From NCBI GenBank assembly GCA_900547395.1, contig URGP01000010.1, positions 42,112 through 106,111 on the forward strand: a DNA stretch of 64,000 bases. Reading direction: 5' to 3'. Shown here piece after piece: positions 54,490 to 62,879 of the stretch; the stretch's first letter is position 1, and every line of letters begins with the position of its first letter. The notes under the pieces were generated by a model. The model made no database searches. It was not told the origin of the DNA and worked only from the letters and a program-made list of their open reading frames with translations. The stretch is from an uncultured Opitutales bacterium. Lineage in GTDB: Bacteria; Verrucomicrobiota; Verrucomicrobiia; Opitutales; Intestinicryptomonadaceae. The position numbers and the translations under genes were made by a program.

Positions 54490-56532
54490 ATGAAAAAATT
54501 TTTAATGTCGGTTTTAACTTTTGCATCTATGCAATGTGCTTTCGCTTGCGTTTATTGCGGACCGGAAAACAGCTTTGATATTAATTGGAATAATCCCAAT
54601 GCCGCGTTGGCGCACGGGTATTTGTTCCGCTTAAAAAACAATTTGCGAAACAATATGGAAGGGGCTTTGCAAAATCCGAAAATGAAGGCAAAATATGAAG
54701 CATCGCGGCCGCGCGAAAAAACGCCCGACGAGGAAAATCCGATTTACGTTAAATACCGCAAGAGCCTTTCCGAATACAAAGAGGAAATTTCTTCCCATAG
54801 GGATTTTTATTGGGAAGATAGCGGCAATACAGGCATTGCTATCTCAAAATTCATGTCTTGCGTTGCGGAATTTCAAAATTTGAAAGGCAAAATATCGCCC
54901 CAGCTTTTCGAGTACGAACTTGGCGCGATTAAGTATGTCGAAAAAAAATATGACGAGGCAAAAAAGCATTTTGAGAATGCCTTAAATATGCCTGAAAATG
55001 TGCGCAAAATGGAAGCCGCATTTATGGTGATGCGCTCTTTGCAAAAGAAAAATCCAAAATCGGAGGAAGTGTTGACTGCGTATAAAAATGTCGAAAAACT
55101 TTTTGACGAAGGGTGTCCCGACCCTCAAAATCTCGCTTTTGAAAGCCACGGCTATCTTGCAATGTGGCATTTGGCGCGGGCGGAATATTTTGAAGCCTTG
55201 CAAATTTATTTTGACAGATACGCAATCATAAATCTGTCGGATTTAAAAGATCGCGAATATACCGAAATTGTTTGGGGAGAATCTGAGGAAAGCTTGATGA
55301 TTGCGCTTAAAAAGTGTGTCAAAGTGAATTTGGAAAAAATGGCGTCAAATCCCGTTTTTGCGGAACTTGCGACTTCTTATTTTGTGTCGGGCAGAAACCC
55401 GTATGATAAGCGCGATTTGCTTTTGCTTTGGGTTGAAATTTTAGAGAAAAAAGGACTGTCCTTTAAGCCCTTTGGCGGAAAAATTGCCTTTGCGCTTTAC
55501 AACGCGGGCGAATATGAAAAGGCGGAAAAAGTATTGTCGCTTGCCGATGAAAACGAGCCTCTTGTCCGCTGGGTAAAGTCTAAGTTTTTGATAAGAAATG
55601 AAGATTACAAAGCGGCATCTCAAATTATTTCGGATCTCATAAAAAACTATTCGGACGGCAGTTTGGCAAAATTTAAAGAAGATGAATTTTACTTTTGGGG
55701 TTTTTTGCCAAACGGTTTTTGCTTGCGCTCAAATGACGGCGAGTTTAACAGCGAACGCCATTTGGTTTTAGAAAATATTGAAAATAAAGACCCCATGCGC
55801 TCGCGGCTCATCGCGGAATACGGGCTTTTGAAATTCAATTTGCAGGATAAAATCGGGGCGATGGAATGCTTCTTTAATGCGGATTACTATTTGGACGCCG
55901 CCTATATTTGCGAACAGGTGCTAACTTTTGGAGAGCTCAAAAACTATGCAGATGCCAATATTGAAGACAAGTCGCCCAAGGCAAATTTTGTGCGGGCTAT
56001 TTTGACTCTTAGAATTTTGAAAGAGGAAAACTCTTTGGATAATGCGCGAAAATATTTTAGCGGCGACAAGAAATACGTCGAATTTATGGAAACTTTCGCA
56101 GATGCAATGAAAATCGCAAAAGACGAATCAAAGCCCGCAGAAATCAGGTCGGTTGCGAACTGGGAAATATTCACGCTTTATTGCGAGGGCGCGGCTGAAA
56201 TGTTTTTGGAATTTTACGACAGCGGAAGACCTGAATACCGCTACGAAGCGCGTACTGATCCCAAATACTTGTACACGGCGTTTGACCATGCCTTGAAAGC
56301 CGCAGATCTTATGCCCGACAAGTCTTTGGCGGCAAGGATGTATGTGTCTTCGCATTGGAAATTGAAAAATCCCGAATATATCCAGATTGCATATAAAAAC
56401 CTGTGCAAACGGTGTCGCGGCACAAAAGAGGGTGAGTATGCTTGGAAAAACCATTGGATGCCCAAGGAAAAGGAAAATCCGAGAGCCGTTTTGGAAGATT
56501 TGAAGAAAATTTATCCGTATAAGCAGCTGTAA
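54490..56532 (+). CDS. Secreted TPR-like protein of unknown function
   Basis: 680 residues. Signal-like N-terminus (MKKFLMSVLTFASMQCAFAC, then VYCGP); a lipidation box is weak. Helix-pair repeats of TPR/SEL1 style occur around residues 135-175 (KYVEKKYDEAKKHFENAL) and 335-370 (LYNAGEYEKAEKVLSLADEN), with further helices to the end. It therefore looks like a periplasmic scaffold. ATG 54490 is preferred to 54484 because the AAGAGGA site is correctly spaced only from the former. It stands between the DUF3142 gene and the iron operon, and is not clearly co-transcribed with either. Confidence 0.62.
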   Translation: MKKFLMSVLTFASMQCAFACVYCGPENSFDINWNNPNAALAHGYLFRLKNNLRNNMEGALQNPKMKAKYEASRPREKTPDEENPIYVKYRKSLSEYKEEISSHRDFYWEDSGNTGIAISKFMSCVAEFQNLKGKISPQLFEYELGAIKYVEKKYDEAKKHFENALNMPENVRKMEAAFMVMRSLQKKNPKSEEVLTAYKNVEKLFDEGCPDPQNLAFESHGYLAMWHLARAEYFEALQIYFDRYAIINLSDLKDREYTEIVWGESEESLMIALKKCVKVNLEKMASNPVFAELATSYFVSGRNPYDKRDLLLLWVEILEKKGLSFKPFGGKIAFALYNAGEYEKAEKVLSLADENEPLVRWVKSKFLIRNEDYKAASQIISDLIKNYSDGSLAKFKEDEFYFWGFLPNGFCLRSNDGEFNSERHLVLENIENKDPMRSRLIAEYGLLKFNLQDKIGAMECFFNADYYLDAAYICEQVLTFGELKNYADANIEDKSPKANFVRAILTLRILKEENSLDNARKYFSGDKKYVEFMETFADAMKIAKDESKPAEIRSVANWEIFTLYCEGAAEMFLEFYDSGRPEYRYEARTDPKYLYTAFDHALKAADLMPDKSLAARMYVSSHWKLKNPEYIQIAYKNLCKRCRGTKEGEYAWKNHWMPKEKENPRAVLEDLKKIYPYKQL

Positions 56533-56555
56533 AATTTTTCAAATTAAGTTTGACA

Positions 56556-56573
56556 AGTTAGGCAATCCTAACT
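56556..56573. promoter_or_regulatory. DtxR-type operator before the dtxR-feoA fusion gene
   Basis: Perfect inverted repeat AGTTAGGCAATCCTAACT (7-bp arms, 4-bp spacer), close to the TTAGG...CCTAA pattern of DtxR/IdeR sites. It directly follows a TTGACA hexamer (56550-56555), so it lies in the predicted promoter and suggests autorepression. Confidence 0.8.
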
Positions 56574-56593
56574 TCTATTGTTCGGATAAAAGA

Positions 56594-57265
56594 ATGGCAA
56601 AAGAGCGTCAAAAGTTATCGGAAAATCTGGAAGATTACTTGGAAGTAATCCAGAACATTTCTTCGCGGGAAGGCACTGTGCGCCCGAGCGACATTGCGCG
56701 CGAAATGAAGGTAAAACGCCCTTCGGTGACTTCGGCTTTAAATTCTTTGGCGGCAAAGGGGCTTGTGGAGTACGAGAAGTACAAGCCTGTTTCCCTCACC
56801 AAAAACGGGGAAGAGCATGCAAGTTCCATAAGCAAAAAGCATGCGCTTTTGCGCGAATTTTTTACCGACATTTTAGGCGTGCAGGCGAGCGAAGCCGACT
56901 TGGTCGCCTGCAAGATGGAGCATATTATGGACGACTCCATCATGAGCAAATTCTCTAAATTCGTGAAAGGGCTCACAAATCCGTGCGCTTCTTGCCCGTC
57001 TTTCGGGGAAAAGGATTGCGCGCGGCATTGCAAGCATGCGGTTTTGCTTTCTTCTTTAAAAACGGGGCAGGCGGGAATCATACTTGCGGTTGACAAATCG
57101 TTGGGCGATGTGGCTTGTTTTGCGGGCATGGGAATTGTGATTGGAAGCAGGGTCGAGATTGCAAGGGTCGCCCCTCTTGGCGATCCTGTCGTCTTGAAAG
57201 TCAGGGGGGCTGAAATTTCTTTAAGAAAATCGCAGTTAAAATCAATAACAGTCAAACCTGTCTGA
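56594..57265 (+). CDS. DtxR/MntR-family metalloregulator fused to a FeoA-like SH3 domain, with Cys cluster
   Basis: 223 residues. A winged helix (about 8-70, DIAREMKVKRPSVTSALNSL), a dimerisation domain with metal-ligand residues H83, C106, E109 and H110 (VACKMEHIMDD), a four-Cys cluster CASCPSFGEKDCARHC at residues 131-146, and a FeoA-type domain (about 155-223). The layout is that of iron-dependent DtxR repressors; the four-Cys cluster is not part of classical DtxR and could hold zinc or an Fe-S cluster. It is followed by feoB after 38 bp, with matched palindromes before each gene. A terminal FeoA domain may couple the regulator directly to ferrous uptake. Confidence 0.9.
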   Translation: MAKERQKLSENLEDYLEVIQNISSREGTVRPSDIAREMKVKRPSVTSALNSLAAKGLVEYEKYKPVSLTKNGEEHASSISKKHALLREFFTDILGVQASEADLVACKMEHIMDDSIMSKFSKFVKGLTNPCASCPSFGEKDCARHCKHAVLLSSLKTGQAGIILAVDKSLGDVACFAGMGIVIGSRVEIARVAPLGDPVVLKVRGAEISLRKSQLKSITVKPV

Positions 57266-57281
57266 TTTTTTTTTAATGCAA

Positions 57282-57299
57282 AGTTAGAGGTGGCTAACA
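57282..57299. promoter_or_regulatory. Second DtxR-type operator, overlapping the feoB ribosome site
   Basis: AGTTAGAGGTGGCTAACA has the same AGTTAG...CTAAC arms and spacing as the operator before dtxR. It contains the feoB Shine-Dalgarno bases, so binding would affect both transcription and translation. Confidence 0.75.
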
Positions 57300-57303
57300 G
57301 AAA

Positions 57304-59445
57304 ATGGAAAGTGAAGTTTTAAGATTTTTACTGGTAGGCAATCCGAATTGCGGAAAGAGCACGATATTTAATTCCCTTGTCGGCGGCAACGCGCACGTCG
57401 GCAATTATTCGGGCGTCACAGTCGAAAGAAAAACGGGAACTTTTGAGGTGGGCGGCATAAAGATTTCAGTCGAAGACCTGCCCGGCGTTTACAACATATC
57501 GCCTTCGTCGGCGGAAGAGGAAGTTGTGCGCGACACATTGTCTTCTGGCGATTTCGACTTGATTGTGAATGTAATGGATTCGTCAAATCTTGAGCGCAAC
57601 TTATTTTTGACAATCCAGCTTGCGGAAATGGGGCTGCCGATGGCGGTCGTCTTGAATATGACGGACGAGCTTGAAAGCAAGGGGCAGTTTATCGACGAAA
57701 AGGAGCTTTCAAATCTTTTGGGCGTTCCCGCAATAAAGAGCGTGGCTTACAAGTCTTCATCGGCGGCGTCTTTAAAGCTTTTCCTTTTGGATGCGTTTTT
57801 GAAAAAGCGCGAGCCTAATTTTTTGTGGTCGAAGTTTAAGGACAAGCCGCTTTACAGCGATGTTTCGCAAATTTCCCACTTGATTGGCAAAAGCCTGCCG
57901 AAAGAGTCGGCAGATTGGGCACATTGGCTCGCGATAAGGGCAATGGAAGGCGACAAGTCCATTTTGGAAAAAATCCGCGCTTCATCGAAAGAGCTTGCCG
58001 ACGCCATAGAATTTACTTGCGGAAAAATCGAAAGCGACTTCGGCGAAACTCCCGCGGGGTTGATTGCTGCCGCGCGGTTTAAGCTTGCAAACGACATCGC
58101 AAGAAAAACGCTCTTTGGCAAAAATACCAAAACTCAAAGCCCTAAGGAGTTGTATTTGTTGGATAAGCTCTTCTTAAACAAATACTTGGGTTTGCCGATA
58201 TTCTTTATTCTGATGTTTTTGACATTTCAGTTTGTCTTTGCCCTCGGCGATCCGCTGATGGGGTATATGGAAGACGCTTTTGCCGCTTTAAGTTCTTGGC
58301 TTAACTCTGTTTGGGTCGGCGGCGGATTTTTCAAGTCGCTTGTTGTGGACGGAATTGTAGGCGGAGTCGGCGGTGTTTTGGTGTTTTTGCCGAATATTTT
58401 GATGCTGTTTTTGGTTCTTTCTATTTTGGAGGATTCGGGCTACATGGCGCGCGCCGCATTTTTATGCGACAGGCTGATGCGTCGTTTCGGGCTTAGCGGC
58501 GCAAGTTTGATTCCCATGCTCGTGGGTTTCGGCTGTTCCGTTCCCGCAATCATGGCGACAAGGAGTTTAAAAAGCAGGAGCGAGCGCATTGCAACCATAA
58601 TGGTTTTGCCGCTTTTCAGTTGCGGTTCGAGGCTTCCTATTTACATTTTGCTCATTCCCTGTTTCTTTGCCGAAAAATACAGGGGAGTTGCGATGTTTTG
58701 CATATATTTGACGGGAATTGTTCTTGCTTTTGTTTTGGCAAAGCTTTTGAGGCTGAGCTTTTTCAAAGGGGCGGATTCTTCGTTTGTGCTTGAATTGCCC
58801 GCCTACCGCTTTCCGCGTCCGTATAACACTCTGCTTCAAATATGTTCCAGAGCCTGGGCTTTTTTAAAGAAGGCGGGAACTTTGATTTTGGGGGCTTCCG
58901 TCATCCTTTGGGCGGCGGCGACATTCCCGGAAAAAACCGTTCTTCAAAAAGATTATGACGCGATGATTGCTGAAGTGCAAAACGACGCTTCTTTGTCGGA
59001 CGAAAAGAAAGCCGAGCTTGAACGCTCCATTCTCGGCGAGCGCAGGGCGGAGATTTTTGACTATACCGTTAGCGGCAGGGCGGGCAGGTTTTTGGAAACC
59101 GCGCTAAGACCTCTTGGCTTCGACGCAAAAATTTCGAGCGCGCTCTTGGGTGCGATTGCGGCAAAGGAAGTTTTTGTGTCGCAGCTTGGCATAGTTTACG
59201 GAGTAGGCGAGGGCGACGCCGAAAATTCTATGTCTTTGCGTGAAAAGTTGGAGCGCGACTACACGCCTCTTCAGGGAATGTCGATACTGCTTTTTATCCT
59301 GATAAGCATGCCGTGCATTGCGACCGTTGCGGCAACTTACTCCGAGACGCGCTCTGCCAAGCTTGCGGCAATGCAGGTATTGGGGCTTACGGCTCTTGCA
59401 TATGCGGTGTGCTTTGTCTTTTACAACGTCGCTCTCATGTTTTAA
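57304..59445 (+). CDS. feoB: Ferrous iron transporter FeoB
   Basis: 713 residues. FeoB imports Fe(2+) across the inner membrane, driven by its GTPase domain. The G1 motif GNPNCGKST (residues 12-20), G2 region GNYSGVTVERKTG, G3 DLPGVYN (58-64) and G4 NMTD (118-121) are clear; the membrane core includes GVGGVLVFLPNILMLFLVLS, SLIPMLVGFGCSVPA and IAAKEVFVSQLG. Around ten membrane helices follow the GTPase domain. No separate feoA gene is visible; the FeoA-like domain is on the preceding regulator. The two genes form one unit under DtxR-type operators. The presence of Feo suits a low-oxygen habitat. Confidence 0.97.
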   Translation: MESEVLRFLLVGNPNCGKSTIFNSLVGGNAHVGNYSGVTVERKTGTFEVGGIKISVEDLPGVYNISPSSAEEEVVRDTLSSGDFDLIVNVMDSSNLERNLFLTIQLAEMGLPMAVVLNMTDELESKGQFIDEKELSNLLGVPAIKSVAYKSSSAASLKLFLLDAFLKKREPNFLWSKFKDKPLYSDVSQISHLIGKSLPKESADWAHWLAIRAMEGDKSILEKIRASSKELADAIEFTCGKIESDFGETPAGLIAAARFKLANDIARKTLFGKNTKTQSPKELYLLDKLFLNKYLGLPIFFILMFLTFQFVFALGDPLMGYMEDAFAALSSWLNSVWVGGGFFKSLVVDGIVGGVGGVLVFLPNILMLFLVLSILEDSGYMARAAFLCDRLMRRFGLSGASLIPMLVGFGCSVPAIMATRSLKSRSERIATIMVLPLFSCGSRLPIYILLIPCFFAEKYRGVAMFCIYLTGIVLAFVLAKLLRLSFFKGADSSFVLELPAYRFPRPYNTLLQICSRAWAFLKKAGTLILGASVILWAAATFPEKTVLQKDYDAMIAEVQNDASLSDEKKAELERSILGERRAEIFDYTVSGRAGRFLETALRPLGFDAKISSALLGAIAAKEVFVSQLGIVYGVGEGDAENSMSLREKLERDYTPLQGMSILLFILISMPCIATVAATYSETRSAKLAAMQVLGLTALAYAVCFVFYNVALMF

Positions 59446-59514
59446 ATCTTTTGCAAATTATGCCGATATTTGTTTTGCGTATTTTTTTAGGTGCTGAATA
59501 TTTATCTTGAAAAG

Positions 59515-59529
59515 TGAGAATGATTATCT
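59515..59529. promoter_or_regulatory. Fur/PerR box before the PerR-like gene
   Basis: TGAGAATGATTATCT matches the TGATAAT-N-ATTATCA pattern at 12 of 14 arm positions and overlaps the TTGAAA...TTAATT promoter-like stretch (59507-59534), suggesting autoregulation. Confidence 0.72.
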
Positions 59530-59555
59530 TAATTGTTTAGTCAGAAAAATTAAAA

Positions 59556-59939
59556 ATGAAATATTCAAGGCAAAAAGATGAAATATTGAAGCTGATGCGT
59601 TCGGGCAAGCTTGACCATCCGAGCGCGGCGGAGGTATTTGTGGCGATGAAGGAAATATTGCCCGACATCGGAATTGCCACTGTTTACAGAAATTTGAACG
59701 CTCTTTCCGACATGGGTTTTTTAAGGCGTTTAAGTTTCGCGGGCGAAGCGGACAGGTACGATTTCAATTTGGAAGACCACCACCACGCAATATGCCTCGG
59801 GTGTGGAAAAATTTTTGATTTCGACATGAAGCTTGACGGTTCAATAGAAAAAGAATTGTGCGAAAAATCGGGCTTTTCGGCTACGTCGGTAAAATACATC
59901 GTCTTTGGCTATTGCAAAAAATGCGCCTGCGGCAAGTAG
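59556..59939 (+). CDS. Fur/PerR-family metal-dependent regulator, PerR-like
   Basis: 127 residues, short for Fur. The helix-turn-helix (ATVYRNLNALSDMGFLRRL) is followed by RYDFNLEDHHHAICLGCGKI and a C-terminal CKKCACGK, supplying two CxxC structural zinc pairs (80-83, 120-123). The position equivalent to PerR Asp85 is Asp69 (ADRYDF), and H21 (DHPSAAEVF) matches PerR His37; Fur has Glu at the former. This suggests a peroxide-sensing PerR type. It has its own box upstream and is separated from feoB by 110 bp, so it is probably co-regulated rather than co-transcribed. PerR versus Fur cannot be settled from sequence alone. Confidence 0.88.
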   Translation: MKYSRQKDEILKLMRSGKLDHPSAAEVFVAMKEILPDIGIATVYRNLNALSDMGFLRRLSFAGEADRYDFNLEDHHHAICLGCGKIFDFDMKLDGSIEKELCEKSGFSATSVKYIVFGYCKKCACGK

Positions 59940-60057
59940 GGATTTTTTCTCCCAAATTTCAGATATGTAAAAAAATATCAAAAAACGTTTGTAAAAATAA
60001 AAAAAATGGTTTGAATTTTGTCTCTTAAAAAATAAATTATTTTTGTTTTTATGAGAG

Positions 60058-61179
60058 ATGGAAAGTTTCTTTAAGCTCGAAAATATAAATAAAACATTCG
60101 GAACTCATCGCGCGGTGTATGATGTAAGCTTGAATGTGAATAAAGGCGAGGTCTTTTCTTTGTTGGGACCGAGCGGTTGCGGCAAGACAACGATGCTTAG
60201 AGTTGCCGCGGGCTTTGAAGAACCGGAATCGGGAAAAGTTTTTTTGGACGGCAAAGACATAAGCTCTCTCCCGCCCAACAAGCGCAAAATCAACACCGTT
60301 TTTCAAAACTACGCGCTTTTTCCCCATCTCAATATTTACGACAACATAGCTTTCGGACCGCGCATTGCAAAAATTCCGGAGCCTGAAATTGAAAAGCGCG
60401 TAAAAAACATGCTCGAACTCATACGCTTGGAGGAGCATGCATTTAAGCGTCCCGACCAAATAAGCGGCGGGCAGAAACAGAGGGTTGCGATTGCGAGGGC
60501 TTTGATTAACCGCCCTTCGCTGTTATTGCTGGACGAGCCTTTGGCGGCGTTGGACTTGAAGCTCCGCCAGCACATGCTTTTGGAGCTTGACAGAATTCAC
60601 GACGAAGTCGGCATCACTTTTATTTATGTCACCCACGACCAGACCGAAGCAATGAGCTTGAGCGACAGAATTGCGGTCATGAACAAGGGGCGCATCGAGC
60701 AAATCGGAACTCCCGCCGAAATTTACGAAAGCCCGCGCACGAAATTTGTCGCGGAGTTTATCGGCGACACAAATTTCTTTGAAGGGAAAGTCGTTGAGCG
60801 TTTGGACGGCGAATATTGCAAGATAGACTTGTTCGGTTTTGGCGAATTTGCGTTTTTTAACGAAAGTAAACTCGATGTCGGCGCAAACGTTACAATCAGC
60901 ATGCGCCCCGAAAAGTTCCGAGTTTACATGGAACGCCCCGCCGATTCAGCCGCAAGCGGAATGAATTTGATAAAGGCGAAAGTGGTTGACATTGTATATC
61001 AGGGGGCGCAGACGAATTACTGGGTCATTGCCGGCGACAAGCGAATTTGCGTGCGCCAACAGCACAACAGGTGTTATCTCGACTTGCGTCAGCCGACTTG
61101 GAACGACGAAGTTTGGATTGCATGGCACAAGGACGACGTAAACATGCTTGTCGGCGTGTCTCAAAACGGCGAAAGTTAG
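60058..61179 (+). CDS. potA: Polyamine ABC transporter ATP-binding protein PotA
   Basis: 373 residues. Walker A GPSGCGKTT (37-45), ABC signature ISGGQKQR (135-142), Walker B LLLLDEP (155-161) and the H-loop VTHDQTEAM are all intact, followed by a TOBE-type regulatory domain (SMRPEKFRVYMERP) and NYWVIAGDKRICVRQQ. With potB, potC and potD directly after it, this is a spermidine/putrescine importer that energises uptake. The ATG at 60058 follows a short ATGAGAG leader; no regulatory site is obvious. Confidence 0.95.
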   Translation: MESFFKLENINKTFGTHRAVYDVSLNVNKGEVFSLLGPSGCGKTTMLRVAAGFEEPESGKVFLDGKDISSLPPNKRKINTVFQNYALFPHLNIYDNIAFGPRIAKIPEPEIEKRVKNMLELIRLEEHAFKRPDQISGGQKQRVAIARALINRPSLLLLDEPLAALDLKLRQHMLLELDRIHDEVGITFIYVTHDQTEAMSLSDRIAVMNKGRIEQIGTPAEIYESPRTKFVAEFIGDTNFFEGKVVERLDGEYCKIDLFGFGEFAFFNESKLDVGANVTISMRPEKFRVYMERPADSAASGMNLIKAKVVDIVYQGAQTNYWVIAGDKRICVRQQHNRCYLDLRQPTWNDEVWIAWHKDDVNMLVGVSQNGES

Positions 61180-61194
61180 CGGGAGGCGGGAAAA

Positions 61195-62106
61195 ATGGCG
61201 GATTTACCTTTAAAAAATAATTTGGCGCGCCCTTCCTCGTCAAAATCTTTTGTGGAAATCTTTTTGACAATGCCTACTGCGCTATGGCTCGTCTTGTTTT
61301 TTGTAATCCCGTCAATTTTAATTTTTACAATCGCATTCCACTGTGCGGATTCTGCGGGAGGCATTGGCAGCGAATGGACTTTGGAGACGGTAAAAAGGGT
61401 CGCATCTTCAAATTATGTCGCGATTTTGTGGCGCACCATTTGGGTAAGCGCGGCGGTTACCGTAATTTGCATATTGTTTGCCGTCCCCGTAGGGTATTTC
61501 ATTGCATGCGCAAACAGAAAGATAAGACCTTGGCTTTTGCTTTTCTTCGTCTTGCCGCTTTGGACGAATTTTCTCATCCGCATTTTCGCGTGGAGACTCG
61601 TTTTGCATCCCGACGGATTTTTGCGCAAGAGTCTGATTTTCTGCGGAATGTCTGACGAAGTGTTTTTGCTTAACAACATGGGGGCTGTCATTGCGGTTAC
61701 GGTTTACACGTTTTTGCCGTTTGCGATTTTGCCCGTTTATGCGGCTGCCGAAAAATTCAACTTCGCGCTTTTGGAGGCGGCGCGAGACTTGGGCGCAAGC
61801 AGGTTCAAGGCTTTTTACTCCGTGTTTATTCCCGGGATAAAAAAGGGGATTATAACCGCGCTTTTGATTGTTTTTGTTCCCGCACTCGGCTCTTACGCAA
61901 TTCCCGATTTGATTGGCGGTGTTTCGGACGAATTGATTGGCAACAAAATCGCCCTTAGAGCAATGCAAAACAGAAATCTGCCCGAAGCCGCCGCCTATGC
62001 CGCTGTGCTTGCGATAATCATCATCGCGCCGATAGCCGTTTGGTTTGCGTTTAACCGCAAAAATTTGAAGTCGTTTATCAAGGCGAGAATGGGAGGGGAA
62101 AGATGA
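61195..62106 (+). CDS. potB: Polyamine ABC transporter permease PotB
   Basis: 303 residues with about six membrane helices. The EAA loop is LLEAARDLGASRFKAFYSVF, and FSVFIPGIKKGIITALLIVF follows; ends with the SFIKARMGGER cytosolic tail. It pairs with PotC to form the channel. It starts 16 bp after potA and overlaps potC by 4 bp. Confidence 0.93.
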   Translation: MADLPLKNNLARPSSSKSFVEIFLTMPTALWLVLFFVIPSILIFTIAFHCADSAGGIGSEWTLETVKRVASSNYVAILWRTIWVSAAVTVICILFAVPVGYFIACANRKIRPWLLLFFVLPLWTNFLIRIFAWRLVLHPDGFLRKSLIFCGMSDEVFLLNNMGAVIAVTVYTFLPFAILPVYAAAEKFNFALLEAARDLGASRFKAFYSVFIPGIKKGIITALLIVFVPALGSYAIPDLIGGVSDELIGNKIALRAMQNRNLPEAAAYAAVLAIIIIAPIAVWFAFNRKNLKSFIKARMGGER

Positions 62107-62879
62107 AATCGCGCTTTACTTCGCTTTTGGTGACGCTGTTTGCGCTCGCGTTTTTGTACATTCCCATTTTGACGCTTGTCATGCAGTCGTTTAATTCGTC
62201 GAGGTTTGGCGGGGAGTGGAAGGGATTTTCTTTAAAGTGGTACGAGGCTCTCTTTAATGATGCGGCGATTTTGGACGCGACTTTGAACACCCTAATAATC
62301 GCGTTTTGCGCGACGATATTGTCAACCATTCTCGGGACACTGTCGGCTTGGGCGTTGCACCGCTTTCAAACCAAGCTTCAAGAGGCGAATTATACTCTTG
62401 TTTACGCTCCTCTCATTATGCCCGACATTTTGATGGGCATAAGCCTGCTATTATTGTTTGTGAGCATTGGCGCGGACTTGGGGCTTGCCACGGTTGTGAT
62501 TGCGCACACAACATTTTGCGTAAGCTATGTGGCTTTCACTGTTCTTGCGAGGCTTCAAGATTTCGATTTCAGCATAATACAGGCCGCTCAGGACTTGGGC
62601 GCGGGCTGGGGCAGGATAATCCGCCAAATCCTCCTGCCTTTGTTGTGGCCCGGAATAGCGGCGGGCGCAATGATGGCGTTTACGTTGTCGATGGACGACT
62701 TTGTGGTGACTTTCTTTGTGGGAGGCCCTGGAAGCACGACTTTGCCGGTAAAGGTCTTTTCGATGATGAAGCACGGCAGCCCCGCAATCATCAACGCGCT
62801 TTCGGTAATTTTTATGTCGCTTACTTTTACGGTTGCGATAGCCGGTCAAATAATAACAAACAAGAAAAGTCATAAATGA
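62103..62879 (+). CDS. potC: Polyamine ABC transporter permease PotC
   Basis: 258 residues, about six helices. SRFGGEWKGFSLKWYEALFN after the first helix and the EAA loop IQAAQDLGAGWGRIIRQILL are typical of PotC, as is MAFTLSMDDFVVTFFVGGPG. Its start overlaps the end of potB and its stop overlaps the potD start by 4 bp, so the four genes are tightly coupled. Confidence 0.93.
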   Translation: MKSRFTSLLVTLFALAFLYIPILTLVMQSFNSSRFGGEWKGFSLKWYEALFNDAAILDATLNTLIIAFCATILSTILGTLSAWALHRFQTKLQEANYTLVYAPLIMPDILMGISLLLLFVSIGADLGLATVVIAHTTFCVSYVAFTVLARLQDFDFSIIQAAQDLGAGWGRIIRQILLPLLWPGIAAGAMMAFTLSMDDFVVTFFVGGPGSTTLPVKVFSMMKHGSPAIINALSVIFMSLTFTVAIAGQIITNKKSHK

